Shown: positions 1-8,337 of the stretch, one piece after another
Layout: each line of letters starts with the position of its first letter
How positions within the stretch are numbered: the stretch's first letter is position 1
NCBI GenBank assembly: GCA_964556005.1
Contig: CAZKUR010000027.1
Span: 1-47,162 of the forward strand
Direction of reading: 5' to 3'
DNA: 47,162 bases
From: CAZKUR01 sp964556005
GTDB taxonomy: Bacteria; Bacteroidota; Ignavibacteria; Ignavibacteriales; Ignavibacteriaceae
Position numbers and translations under genes: made by a program
Notes under the pieces: generated by a model
What the model was told of the DNA's origin: nothing
What the model saw: only the letters and a program-made list of their open reading frames with translations
The model's database searches: none

Positions 1-1536
1 AATATAAAAAACCGAGGAAGTAAATGAATCTGCATTATTTGCATATAATGCAAGTCTTTTTTTCCCATTGATACTAAAAGTATCTATCATACAAATGCCG
101 TAGAATTTATTCAGTCTTTCACGTTTTGATCTAACTGTATCTGTAAATTCATAATGCCAAATAATACTTTTCCCTTTTGAATCATAACAAATTATACTGC
201 CTATAAGAGATTTATTATCTAAGTCATCAGCAGCTTCCTGGCAAATCAATACTTCATTTATTCCATCGCCATTGACGTCAACAACTCTTGCATATGTTTG
301 TCTGATATCCCAACTAATTACTTGCTCAGGATCCCAATTAATTTTTTTTGTCCAAAGAATTCTACCGGACTTGTTTTTGATTAAGGCATCGTTTCCGTTC
401 ATACCAATCATATATGGATTATTATCAATATTTTGATAAACTAAAAAGGACAAAACAGAACAGAGTAGTATAATTAAAGCAAATAAAATCCAATTCCTTA
501 AAACAAACTTTCCGCCCCTGACAGCAATATTATCTTTTTTAATATTTATAAGATCTCTTCTATAAATTATATCGTCAAAGTATGATGCTTCAATTATTTT
601 CAAATTTCTTTTGGGAAAATCTTTCTGAAGTTCGGTTATTTTATCCTTAACATAATCAGCTTCTTTATTGGGGACAACAAATGTTGGAATATCAGAGTAG
701 AATAATACTTCTGTTTTTAGTTTAATTATTTTTTCAGAAACCGGTTTTATTTTACCATCCGGTGAAATACCTCCCGTTACTGCAATTTTTCCAATAGGAT
801 TGATTTTGTAAGGCGAGTCGTAAAATTTAAGCAACTCTTTAATAAAGACAAGTGTCAAAGCTGTTCCGAGAGAATCTCCAACGTATTCACCATTACGGTT
901 ATTAAACTGAATTACAACCTCATGGTGATCATTAATTTTGTGTATATAATCTTTTGAATATTTTTTTGCTAATTCCCATGAAGAAGTTATTTGCTCGGAT
1001 ATTTTTTTCTCAAGAATTTCCAAAGATGGAACAATAACAAAATTATCTTCTTTGGAATTTTTTATATTTTTTAAGGATACTGAAATAGTCTCGGCAAAAC
1101 CAAGTTGTACATCGTGATTTAAGTGAATTGTATCTTCAAGAACCGGGAAGTAAAATCCCGGAAGTGTATCCGGAAAATTTGCATCACCTTCCATGATTGA
1201 CAATAATTCATTTAATCTAAGTTCTATTCTTCTTAAAGAATTTTCTATTTCATCATGGAACCCATTGAGCTGAATATTATCTTTTAGTTTTGATGCTTGG
1301 TATATGATATTCTTAGTGAAAGCAGTATCATTAAAAAAAGGATCATAGTTCTTAAGTGAATTCACATAATCTTCAATAAATTCTATTAAGAATGAAGAAA
1401 TAAATAAATAATTCTTCTGCGAATGAATAATATCAAAGTAATTGTTAAGTATATATAAAACCTGGCGAGGCGATTTAGATAAATTTAATTTATCTATTGT
1501 ACTCTTCCGAATTTGTTCTAATTCCGCAGCGTTCAT
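1..1536 (-). CDS. Membrane-anchored Lon-type (S16-like) peptidase domain protein with FG-GAP/VCBS-type outer region, partial at 3' end
   Basis: The frame is open from an ATG at 1536-1534 (reverse strand) to the window edge, giving 512 visible residues; the C-terminus lies outside. The order is a helical N-terminus (about 1-115), a Lon-proteolytic-like domain (about 130-325), one membrane span (about 349-367) and the start of an outer beta-rich region with a calcium-type loop, DVNGDGINEVL. GDSLG places Ser222 where Lon family proteins carry the catalytic Ser. The stretch TGGISPDGKIKPVSEK continues to Lys274, which aligns with the Lon catalytic Lys when counted back from the following VVP motif. 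It is a paralog of the complete gene at 3599-5713, with the same order and the same 52-residue Ser-to-Lys spacing. Peptidase activity is inferred from the motifs. There is no ATPase domain, unlike true Lon. The substrate is unknown. Confidence 0.8.
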   Translation of the reverse strand, partial: MNAAELEQIRKSTIDKLNLSKSPRQVLYILNNYFDIIHSQKNYLFISSFLIEFIEDYVNSLKNYDPFFNDTAFTKNIIYQASKLKDNIQLNGFHDEIENSLRRIELRLNELLSIMEGDANFPDTLPGFYFPVLEDTIHLNHDVQLGFAETISVSLKNIKNSKEDNFVIVPSLEILEKKISEQITSSWELAKKYSKDYIHKINDHHEVVIQFNNRNGEYVGDSLGTALTLVFIKELLKFYDSPYKINPIGKIAVTGGISPDGKIKPVSEKIIKLKTEVLFYSDIPTFVVPNKEADYVKDKITELQKDFPKRNLKIIEASYFDDIIYRRDLINIKKDNIAVRGGKFVLRNWILFALIILLCSVLSFLVYQNIDNNPYMIGMNGNDALIKNKSGRILWTKKINWDPEQVISWDIRQTYARVVDVNGDGINEVLICQEAADDLDNKSLIGSIICYDSKGKSIIWHYEFTDTVRSKRERLNKFYGICMIDTFSINGKKRLALYANNADSFTSSVFYI

Positions 1537-2059
1537 AAACCCAATGAAAAGAATAACTTAAAATAAGCAGTAAATGGAAACAGGGCAAGAAAAATCTTAT
1601 TTTTTTCAAATTTAGTGAGTTAATAAAAAAATTGTGAAAAGATTTAATTATTATTTTATGGTATAAAATTAATTTTATTCTTTAATGAGTATTCGAGAAA
1701 TCAGCTTATCCTCAGTGAAATTTATATTTGAAGTATTTTTGAACGATGTTTCCCGATATTTAATATCATGTTAGGTTAAATCATAAAAAATTAATTTCTA
1801 AATACATTTTCACATGCGAAAATTATTTAAGCAATTTTATCAAATGATATACTTATTATCTTTGTGTAAGGTATTTCCCTTTAATGATTACATGTAAGCC
1901 AAAATAGATTGCGCGCAGGTGGGTTGAAGCGGTGATAATGGAGTGTTACTTTATTAAAAATAATTTTTAGAATCTGCCGCTTAGCTTTTCGTTTTATTTT
2001 TGCCGATCTTAGACAGTCATCAGTTGTCATTGTTTTAAAAAAATCTTAAGAGGAGAAAA
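1537..2059. other. 523-bp divergent intergenic region
   Basis: This gap separates the minus-strand Lon-like gene from the DUF6790 gene. It is strongly AT-rich with no coding frame I can support. A TATCTTTG at 1857-1864 fits the Bacteroidota -7 promoter element TAnnTTTG. A short less AT-rich patch lies near 1905-1945. No strong hairpin is visible. Confidence 0.5.
1857..1864 (+). promoter_or_regulatory. Possible Bacteroidota-type -7 element (TAnnTTTG)
   Basis: TATCTTTG matches the TAnnTTTG -7 element of Bacteroidota. It lies about 200 bases before the DUF6790 start. The TTTG-like -33 partner is poor, and random matches are frequent in AT-rich DNA. Confidence 0.25.
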
Positions 2060-2533
2060 ATGGCAAAATATATAAGCATCATCAGTATGATTTTTGGGGC
2101 AGCAGGTATCTTTTTCGGATTTTATTATTTGAACGATATGCCGCAGTCTTCATTAAAAATAGTCACGGTTTCAACAGTTGGAATTGTCGGTGTCCTTGCA
2201 TTTATTCGCCATGTAATTTTCCATAAATCAGATGCTAAAAGACTCGGATGGGAGACGGAAAGGCCGGATTGGATGTTCGAAGTTGGGTTCGCAAATCTTG
2301 CATTCGGCTTTATGGGTTTCATTGTTGTATTTGCAGATTGGGGAACACTTGCAGAGGCTCTTGTGTTATTCGGATATTCCTTTTATCTGCTGCAAGCTGC
2401 AATGCTGCATGCGTACAGGTATTTTACAGATACTGAAAAAAATCCATCGAGGCTTTGGCGCAGTGTTATCGCTACTCTGCTTTACGTTGTAATGATGGCT
2501 TTCTTTGCTGTCGAAGCGCTTTCACTTAATTGA
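2060..2533 (+). CDS. DUF6790 family four-TM membrane protein
   Basis: 157 aa with about four hydrophobic spans (near residues 5-25, 35-50, 75-95 and 97-120) plus a C-terminal one (135-153). The central signature, FIRHVIFH, then AKRLGWE, then EVGFANLAFG, is the pattern I associate with DUF6790 inner-membrane proteins of unknown function. The ATG is preceded by a clear AGGAG eight bases upstream, which fixes the start. The next gene is 136 bases downstream and may have its own promoter. The family has no known biochemical role, so none is assigned. Confidence 0.7.
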   Translation: MAKYISIISMIFGAAGIFFGFYYLNDMPQSSLKIVTVSTVGIVGVLAFIRHVIFHKSDAKRLGWETERPDWMFEVGFANLAFGFMGFIVVFADWGTLAEALVLFGYSFYLLQAAMLHAYRYFTDTEKNPSRLWRSVIATLLYVVMMAFFAVEALSLN

Positions 2534-2606
2534 ATCTTGAGATTTTTCTTAGCAAATTGTTATTGCCGTCATTTAATAGATAATATGGTGATCAATAACA
2601 TGTATG

Positions 2607-2614
2607 TATCTTTG
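2607..2614 (+). promoter_or_regulatory. Possible Bacteroidota-type -7 element upstream of the secreted protein gene
   Basis: TATCTTTG matches TAnnTTTG and would start transcription about 50 bases before the preferred ATG at 2670. If it is the promoter, a start at 2604 is impossible, which supports the shorter protein. This is motif evidence only. Confidence 0.3.
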
Positions 2615-2669
2615 GCTTCCTAATATTTTGGCTTTTGATATTTATTTCCTTTCAAGATTAAAAAGATAT

Positions 2670-3344
2670 ATGAAAACATTTATTCTAATAGGATTGTTAC
2701 TTGTTACTGGTTTTTTTTCCGGCTCAAGCTTAAGATTATCATCTGTCGATGGGAAAAACGGTGATATAAGCGGAAATTATTTCCCTCTCACAGGTAACCA
2801 TACCCTGATTTATAAGACAAGCTTTGGCGATGAGAAATCAAAATTAATTTATGAAAACGGTTATTATCTCTTTAAGAATGACGGAGATAAATTTACGTAT
2901 TATCAAAAATTACTTATCAATGAAAGTGGGGTTTATGTTTTATCCGTATATCAAAAGGTTCATGTTTTTCTGTTCATAAATTCCGAAGCAAACGTTCATT
3001 ATAATAAACCGCTACTTAGAATCCCGTTCCCGGTTCAAGCAGGGAAAAAATGGAATTGGTCCGGGCTGGAAATAAAAGACAATGATACCGGAACTGTAAA
3101 TGTTAGCGGAAAAATAATCGGGATTGATTCGGTTTCAACTCCGGCAGGAAAATTTGCAGCAGTTAAGATCAAATCTTTAATTGTCTCCTCAGCAGGCTCG
3201 AAAAATGAAATTACGGAATGGTTCGCTAAAGATATTGGAATGGTTAAAATGCAGATAGCTATCCAGGGGGGCGGGGTTATGGGTATGCTTAGAAATTTGC
3301 TCGGCTATCACAATATTGACTTTGAATTAAAAAAAATCGACTAA
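2670..3344 (+). CDS. Secreted beta-rich protein of unknown function
   Basis: 224 aa from the ATG at 2670. An in-frame ATG exists at 2604, but the shorter form begins directly with a good signal peptide (MKTFILIGLLLVTGFFSG), so it is preferred. The mature part is dominated by beta-strand patterns (GNYFPLTGNHTLIYK, FPVQAGKKWNWSG, STPAGKFAAVKIKS, TEWFAKDIGMVKM). This resembles the family of exported proteins of Bacteroidota and Ignavibacteria that begin with an 'FPL..G..W.Y' motif. No lipobox Cys is seen, so the protein is probably periplasmic. No function is known. Confidence 0.7.
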   Translation: MKTFILIGLLLVTGFFSGSSLRLSSVDGKNGDISGNYFPLTGNHTLIYKTSFGDEKSKLIYENGYYLFKNDGDKFTYYQKLLINESGVYVLSVYQKVHVFLFINSEANVHYNKPLLRIPFPVQAGKKWNWSGLEIKDNDTGTVNVSGKIIGIDSVSTPAGKFAAVKIKSLIVSSAGSKNEITEWFAKDIGMVKMQIAIQGGGVMGMLRNLLGYHNIDFELKKID

Positions 3345-3598
3345 AATGGTATTTACATTTAGTCTAAATTTAAATGGAAATTTTAAAATAGATCAAGCCT
3401 CAGTTAAATTAAAGAAATTACAAAAGCCGATGATAATGTAGAGAATTTCATAGTAATTGTAATTTTCTTTTAAACTAATTTTTAAGTATCAGGCTGTTAT
3501 TCTCATTTCAAGACACAATACTTTTTGAATTAATTTTTTAATAATTATTGAATTTTGGTAAAAATTGAATAATTTAAAAACCAAATTATAAAAATGGT

Positions 3599-5713
3599 TT
3601 GGTTCAAGTGGACTTCAAGGGATTGGAAAATAAGCGTGAAGAGATAGCTTCTCTAATTAACGGTATTTCTTCTCCACGCTTGAAGCTTTTTTTGTTAACG
3701 GAATTTATTGAAATAGTATTTCAATTCAACGATAAAAATATTCTCGAATCATACCTGAGCGAATTTATAGATGAGTATATCCACCTTTTAAAAATTTTTG
3801 AGCCGTCCGGTTTCGAACCTTCAAAAACAGAACAACTAATTTCGACTCTTAATAAAATTATTGCCTTAAATCTTTTTAATGATTATAGAGACAAATTCAT
3901 TCCTATTGAACGATTACTTATAAATAGAATAGACGAAATAAAAAACTCATTGATTGGAAATGAAAATAATGATATGCAGCGTTTATATTTTCCGGCAATG
4001 GAATATACGAACGGTCAAAAGGGTAAAATAGGTTTTCTTGATTACATAGATATTAAAGTTTATAAAAAACCAAACTTCAAAGAAAATACATTTATTATAA
4101 TTCCGAGTTCTGAAAATTTAGAAAAACGTCTGAGTGACCAGGTAAAGAATTCCTGGGAGACTGCGGTAAAGTTTGTTAAAGATAAATCTTTAAAGATTGA
4201 AGGTTATTATGAAGTAGTTATAAATATAAATAAAAAGTACGGTGAATACGCAGGGAATTCACTCGGCCTGGTTTTAACTTTGGGTTTCATTGAAGAATTG
4301 CTGAGCTTGTATCAAGCAAGAGATAAAGTTAAAATTAAATCCGGAATTGCATTAACCGGAGGAGTTGATGGAAAAGGCAATGTCCCGGCTCTACCGGAAG
4401 AAATCATTTCAGTTAAAGTAGAAGTAGCATTTTATTCTACCGTAAAATTTTTAATCGTTCCAAAAGCGAGCGAACAATTTGCACTTAATAAATTGGAAGA
4501 GCTTCACAAAAAATACCCTGAGAGAAATTTAAAAATAATAGGTATAGAATCTGTTTTTGATTTGTTAGATAGAAGGACGTTAATTGATATAGATAAAATT
4601 AATATTGCTCTTTTTCTTGGCAAAAAAATAAAAAGACATAAATATGCATTAGCTGCAATTCTGTTATTATTTGTCACCACAGGTTATTTTTATTTTAAAG
4701 ATTATGATAACAATCCATATTCCATAAATATATCCAATCATATTTTATATGTTAAGAATAAATATGGTGGTGTTTTATGGAATACTCACGTTCACTACTC
4801 AGAACCGTTGGTTTTTTCAAGTGACGATGTTGACCTTTTTTCAAGAATCTTTGATATTAATAATGACGGAATAAATGAAGTATTGATAACAAATGAAAGT
4901 TTTGATGAATTAAAAAATGTAAATGAATTCGGAAGGATAGCTTGTTTTAGCAATAAACATAAACTTCTTTGGAAATATGTTTTCAGGGAATCGATTGAAA
5001 CAAGAGTTGAAAAATTTTCGCCGTTTTACAGTTTAAAAATATTAGCGATTAAAAGCGATATAAAAGATCCGGAAGTTCTTCTGGTCGGGCAGCATGAAAA
5101 TTTTTACCCGAGTCCTATTATCAAATTGTGTTTAAGAGACGGGAAAAGGGTGGGCGGCATTTTTTGGCACCCTGGCGGCGGCAGTAAGGGATTTCTGAAT
5201 GATATTGATGGTGATGGAAAGGATGAATTGGTTGCAATAGCAATATCTAATGGTTTGGAACACTGTGTACTTTATTGTATAGATTATGATAAATTGAAAG
5301 GAACTGCACCAACAACTATTAATTATAGAATCTTAAATCAACCTATTGCTGATTTTGATCACTATATTATTTTACCAAAATCGGATTTAAATGAATATTA
5401 CAAAGAAAGATATGATTTTCCGGTTGCAACACCAACTTTAACTTATAATAATCTAATAAATATTAATATTGTTGAAGAAAAATTCCCCGGGGGAAATAAT
5501 GTTTCAATTAATTATGACTTTGATAAAGATTTCAAGCTAAAATGCATTAGCATCGGAGATAAATTCAGAGTTGTAAGAGATTCACTTGTTGCTCAGGGTA
5601 AATTAAAAGAGCCTTATACGGAAACCCCTCAGTATAAAAAATATTTAAGAGAACAGATTAAATACTGGAACGGCTCTAAGTTTGTTTCTTCAAACGATTT
5701 CAAATTTAAATAA
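3599..5713 (+). CDS. Membrane-anchored Lon-type (S16-like) peptidase domain protein with FG-GAP/VCBS-type outer region
   Basis: 704 aa from a TTG at 3599; a GTG at 3608 is equally possible and the paralog alignment does not decide. Domain order: helical N-terminus (1-120); Lon-proteolytic-like domain (about 135-325); one membrane span (about 348-366); long C-terminal outer region with two calcium-loop-like motifs (DINNDGINEVL and DIDGDGKDEL), as in FG-GAP/VCBS beta-propellers. GEYAGNSLG supplies Ser221 and EEIISVK supplies Lys273, matching the Ser-Lys dyad of S16 peptidases. There is no AAA+ module, so this is not a Lon protease. With the N-terminus inside, the peptidase faces the cytoplasm and the propeller faces out, suggesting a sensor or quality-control role (inference). 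Two short genes follow closely. A partial paralog occupies 1-1536. Confidence 0.85.
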   Translation: MVQVDFKGLENKREEIASLINGISSPRLKLFLLTEFIEIVFQFNDKNILESYLSEFIDEYIHLLKIFEPSGFEPSKTEQLISTLNKIIALNLFNDYRDKFIPIERLLINRIDEIKNSLIGNENNDMQRLYFPAMEYTNGQKGKIGFLDYIDIKVYKKPNFKENTFIIIPSSENLEKRLSDQVKNSWETAVKFVKDKSLKIEGYYEVVININKKYGEYAGNSLGLVLTLGFIEELLSLYQARDKVKIKSGIALTGGVDGKGNVPALPEEIISVKVEVAFYSTVKFLIVPKASEQFALNKLEELHKKYPERNLKIIGIESVFDLLDRRTLIDIDKINIALFLGKKIKRHKYALAAILLLFVTTGYFYFKDYDNNPYSINISNHILYVKNKYGGVLWNTHVHYSEPLVFSSDDVDLFSRIFDINNDGINEVLITNESFDELKNVNEFGRIACFSNKHKLLWKYVFRESIETRVEKFSPFYSLKILAIKSDIKDPEVLLVGQHENFYPSPIIKLCLRDGKRVGGIFWHPGGGSKGFLNDIDGDGKDELVAIAISNGLEHCVLYCIDYDKLKGTAPTTINYRILNQPIADFDHYIILPKSDLNEYYKERYDFPVATPTLTYNNLININIVEEKFPGGNNVSINYDFDKDFKLKCISIGDKFRVVRDSLVAQGKLKEPYTETPQYKKYLREQIKYWNGSKFVSSNDFKFK

Positions 5714-5729
5714 TTATGCGGGTTCATAA

Positions 5730-6698
5730 GTGAATCAGAGTATTAGCCCAATATTTTATAAAATTATTAATGATGAATATTCCGGGCAGGATATTAAGCT
5801 GCTGTTTAATTACTGTCAAAAAATTGCGGAAGTTTATGCAAGAACAAATTCAAAAGTTAGGGGAAAAAATCTGGAGAAATGGAATAATACTTTAAATGAT
5901 CTTGTTTCTGAATCAGTGGCTCCGCTGTTTACCCTGAACTGTAAAGGTAAATTAAATTTACAGCAGTCTTATGATAAATGGGAATTACCTATAAATGAGG
6001 ATAGCGATATTGATTTTTTCCTTCACCGTCTGGTTTGGAGAAGTGTTGAGCAGCGAATAAATTCGCTGCTTAAAGAATCAGATCCTTTTTTCGCTAAAAT
6101 TTTGAAAACTATTTCAATGGGAGTTGCACATAATGATTATATAAAAGTCAACTACTTCGGTAAGGTTTATATTATTCATGCATCAGAAAAAGAAATCGAA
6201 GGCGCTGTAATCCCACTTGAAGAAATATGGAATATTCCGCAAAATTATTTCCTTAATAAACAGAAAAACCTTCTTGACGGATTAATGTCGTATTTAAAAG
6301 AAAATACCGATTATTTCCCGGCAATACCGTTAAATGAAATTATAAAAAGAATTAAAAATTTATATTTGAATAATAACATCAGGCCAAAAGCTTTAGATGA
6401 ATTTGAAATGATTGAAATAATAGATTTGATAAAGAATGCCAATCAAAACATTATAAATAAAATAAATTCCTCTTATGTCCAAAATAATAAATTGAACAAA
6501 GATGAAGTGAAAAAAATAATAGGAATATTTAATGTAATTTCAAGCGACCTTGTAAATGGCAGCATGAAAGGCAATTTGGTGGATTATTTTGAAGAAACTT
6601 TCCAAGGAATACCTAAATCCATGTATTATGATAAATATCAGAAGATTTTAAATTACCTCTATAAAATATTTAGAAACGAAATTGCTTCAAAATTATAA
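5730..6698 (+). CDS. Uncharacterised protein, weakly sigma-factor-like
   Basis: 322 aa from a GTG 16 bases after the Lon-like gene, so probably cotranscribed. No signal peptide or membrane span is seen, and the protein is mostly helical. Residues about 20-130 have a helix spacing reminiscent of sigma-70 region 2 (an alpha-helical 'DLVSESVAPLF' stretch, then 'LVWRSVEQRINSLLKESDP'). The C-terminus ends in a basic-aromatic helix (YLYKIFRNEIASKL). No convincing DNA-binding HTH is visible. I do not recognise the family with certainty, and the sigma-like reading is a hunch. A structural adaptor for the Lon-like partner is an equally valid guess. Confidence 0.6.
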   Translation: MNQSISPIFYKIINDEYSGQDIKLLFNYCQKIAEVYARTNSKVRGKNLEKWNNTLNDLVSESVAPLFTLNCKGKLNLQQSYDKWELPINEDSDIDFFLHRLVWRSVEQRINSLLKESDPFFAKILKTISMGVAHNDYIKVNYFGKVYIIHASEKEIEGAVIPLEEIWNIPQNYFLNKQKNLLDGLMSYLKENTDYFPAIPLNEIIKRIKNLYLNNNIRPKALDEFEMIEIIDLIKNANQNIINKINSSYVQNNKLNKDEVKKIIGIFNVISSDLVNGSMKGNLVDYFEETFQGIPKSMYYDKYQKILNYLYKIFRNEIASKL

Positions 6699-6755
6699 TG
6701 ATTTTCTAAATGATGAATTAATTGGATTACTGTTTTATTAAACATTGTTATTTAC

Positions 6756-7238
6756 ATGAAAATAACCGAACAAGATATTTTTAATTATGTTTATTATACG
6801 GCGAAATTATCCCCGGAAAAGCAGCAATATATCAAATCAAACAGGAATTTTTTTGAGAAGCAGATAACTTTATGTGAAGATACTTTTTCAGCACTAAATC
6901 AAGAAAAATCAGCATTAAATAATATTATAATTCTTAATAAAAAAGCTGCTCTAAATCTTCAAAAAGAACAGGAATATTTTCTTGCGGCGGACAGCATAAG
7001 CCTTGATAAATCCATAAGAACTGAAACATATACCGACAGCAAAAACAATTTCCTGGTAAAAGTTATTTTTTATCAGGATAAAACAAGACTTTTTATTTTT
7101 AACGAGGAAAATAAACCGATTTACAATTTTAGACTAAACATCAAACCGCTTAATAGAACATATCAAATTGAGAACAGCAGCGAACCGATAGAATTACCCG
7201 CCGGACTAGAAATTAATAGTATCGAACTGGAAATGTAG
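6756..7238 (+). CDS. Uncharacterised small soluble protein, possibly anti-sigma-like
   Basis: 160 aa, starting 57 bases after the previous gene. The N-terminal about 45 residues (ITEQDIFNYVYYTAKLSPEKQQYI, then a helix ending ITLCEDTFSAL) recall the short helical heads of anti-sigma factors, but the zinc-binding HxxxCxxC set is absent. A helical linker follows. The last about 70 residues are alternating beta-strands (FLVKVIFYQDKTRLFIFN, PIYNFRLNIKPL) like a small Ig-type or sandwich domain. There is no membrane span. It forms a three-gene unit with 3599-6698. The function is not established. Confidence 0.55.
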   Translation: MKITEQDIFNYVYYTAKLSPEKQQYIKSNRNFFEKQITLCEDTFSALNQEKSALNNIIILNKKAALNLQKEQEYFLAADSISLDKSIRTETYTDSKNNFLVKVIFYQDKTRLFIFNEENKPIYNFRLNIKPLNRTYQIENSSEPIELPAGLEINSIELEM

Positions 7239-7518
7239 GTACTCAATTTTCCCACTAAATATTTCAGATCATTTTTAAAATTTTTTTCTAAATACATAAA
7301 TTTTTTCTTTACTATTAGAACAAATACATTCAATAGGTTTTAGAGTGAGCGGGAAACATATTGAGTATTTAAAAAGCCATCTTTGGGGGAGATGGCTTTC
7401 TTATTTTAAAGTTTACATTCCCTTAATATTCTCCTAACATTCAAATAATACTACCAAAGTAAATTTCAAATGGTTAATAAGATTTATTTTATAAACTAAT
7501 AAGGGTCTAATAATATCT
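7239..7518. other. Intergenic region with one strong hairpin
   Basis: 280 bases of AT-rich DNA. Its only clear structure is the hairpin at 7373-7399. I see no coding frame. Confidence 0.5.
7373..7405 (+). terminator. Rho-independent terminator
   Basis: A perfect 9-bp stem, AAAGCCATC (7373-7381) with GATGGCTTT (7391-7399), has a 9-base G-rich loop and is followed by CTTATTTT. It lies about 135 bases after the stop at 7238. It would end the three-gene Lon-like unit or a separate short transcript from the gap. Confidence 0.7.
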
Positions 7519-8010
7519 ATGAAAGTAAAAAGAATATTTTCAAATATACTTATGATAAAGGATGAGCCGGTGTTACCGTGGGTTATAAGTATATTTTTCA
7601 TGCTAATCAGCATAGTGATAATTGCCGGGATGTTCGGTTTGTTTAAAAATTTATACGAGATTCCCGTGATTCAAAAAATATTAACATGGTTTGTTGCCTG
7701 GGGTGTTTTCGGAGGAGCGCTTCATTTTATTGCTGAGCATCCTGGTACAAAAGTATTTCTCAATTCAAGCGACGGACAAATTATCCTGGAGAGAAAAAGC
7801 ATTTTTGGAAAAGTTACCAAGAAATTATTAACCAGCGAAATTGAAAAATTCAATACGGTTGAAAATTTTGATAAAGAAGGAAGCCCTGTTTACAGGCCTG
7901 CAATAATGCTGAAATCAAACGAACAAATTTATCTTTCAATGTTTTGGTTTCATAGAAAAAGTGAAGTAGAAAAAATTATAAATGAAATAACTTCGTTTCT
8001 TGTAATATAG
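7519..8010 (+). CDS. Two-TM membrane protein with C-terminal PH-like beta domain
   Basis: 163 aa. Two hydrophobic segments (about 19-42 and 52-72) are followed by a beta-rich cytoplasmic tail (KVFLNSSDGQIILERKS, KVTKKLLTSEIEKF, IYLSMFWFHRKSEVEKIINEI). The tail resembles the bacterial PH-like domains found behind paired TM helices. The start is the ATG at 7519; no strong ribosome site precedes it. The terminator at 7373-7405 separates it from the upstream unit. A 32-codon membrane peptide follows 24 bases downstream. Family and function are not recognised. Confidence 0.6.
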   Translation: MKVKRIFSNILMIKDEPVLPWVISIFFMLISIVIIAGMFGLFKNLYEIPVIQKILTWFVAWGVFGGALHFIAEHPGTKVFLNSSDGQIILERKSIFGKVTKKLLTSEIEKFNTVENFDKEGSPVYRPAIMLKSNEQIYLSMFWFHRKSEVEKIINEITSFLVI

Positions 8011-8034
8011 TTTGTATAAAAAAAAGGATGAATC

Positions 8035-8133
8035 ATGATTGAATTTTATTTAGTAATGGCAGCTTATTTTGGCTTACTATTGTTGGGCCTGTACGTTTTT
8101 GCTCCTGAAACGAAACAAACAAACCAAAAGTAG
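8035..8133 (+). CDS. Small 32-aa single-TM membrane peptide
   Basis: An ATG at 8035 opens a 32-codon frame ending in TAG at 8133. It encodes a short acidic head (MIEFYLV), one hydrophobic span (about 6-23, MAAYFGLLLLGLYVF) and a polar tail (APETKQTNQK). AAAAAGGA lies nine bases upstream. Position just behind the two-TM gene suggests translation from the same message. Size, ribosome site and one-span topology are typical of real small membrane proteins, but chance remains possible at this length. Confidence 0.45.
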   Translation: MIEFYLVMAAYFGLLLLGLYVFAPETKQTNQK

Positions 8134-8178
8134 CACTCTGTTATATCCTTATAGCCTTTCAAAAAAGATCATCAGTAC

Positions 8179-8197
8179 GAAGGATTAAATTTCCTTC
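8179..8197 (+). other. Short hairpin in the gap before the HEAT-like gene
   Basis: GAAGGA (8179-8184) pairs with TCCTTC (8192-8197) across a 7-base loop. No proper T-run follows, so it is at best a weak terminator for the two genes upstream. Confidence 0.3.
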
Positions 8198-8337
8198 ATC
8201 GTGTCATTTTATCCTCAATCCGCTCAGAATTTAATCCGGAATTGTACTATTTAATAATTTTAATTTTATTTGTGATATTCGATTAAACACTTGTATATTG
8301 GGCTCACAGCATTTACAACTTTTAAGGGGAGCTTAAA

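Noticed and set aside
3599..5713. Calling the Lon-like protein a Lon protease
   Set aside because: It lacks the AAA+ ATPase module and the Lon N-terminal domain, and carries a TM helix and an outer beta-rich region. Only the proteolytic domain is Lon-like.
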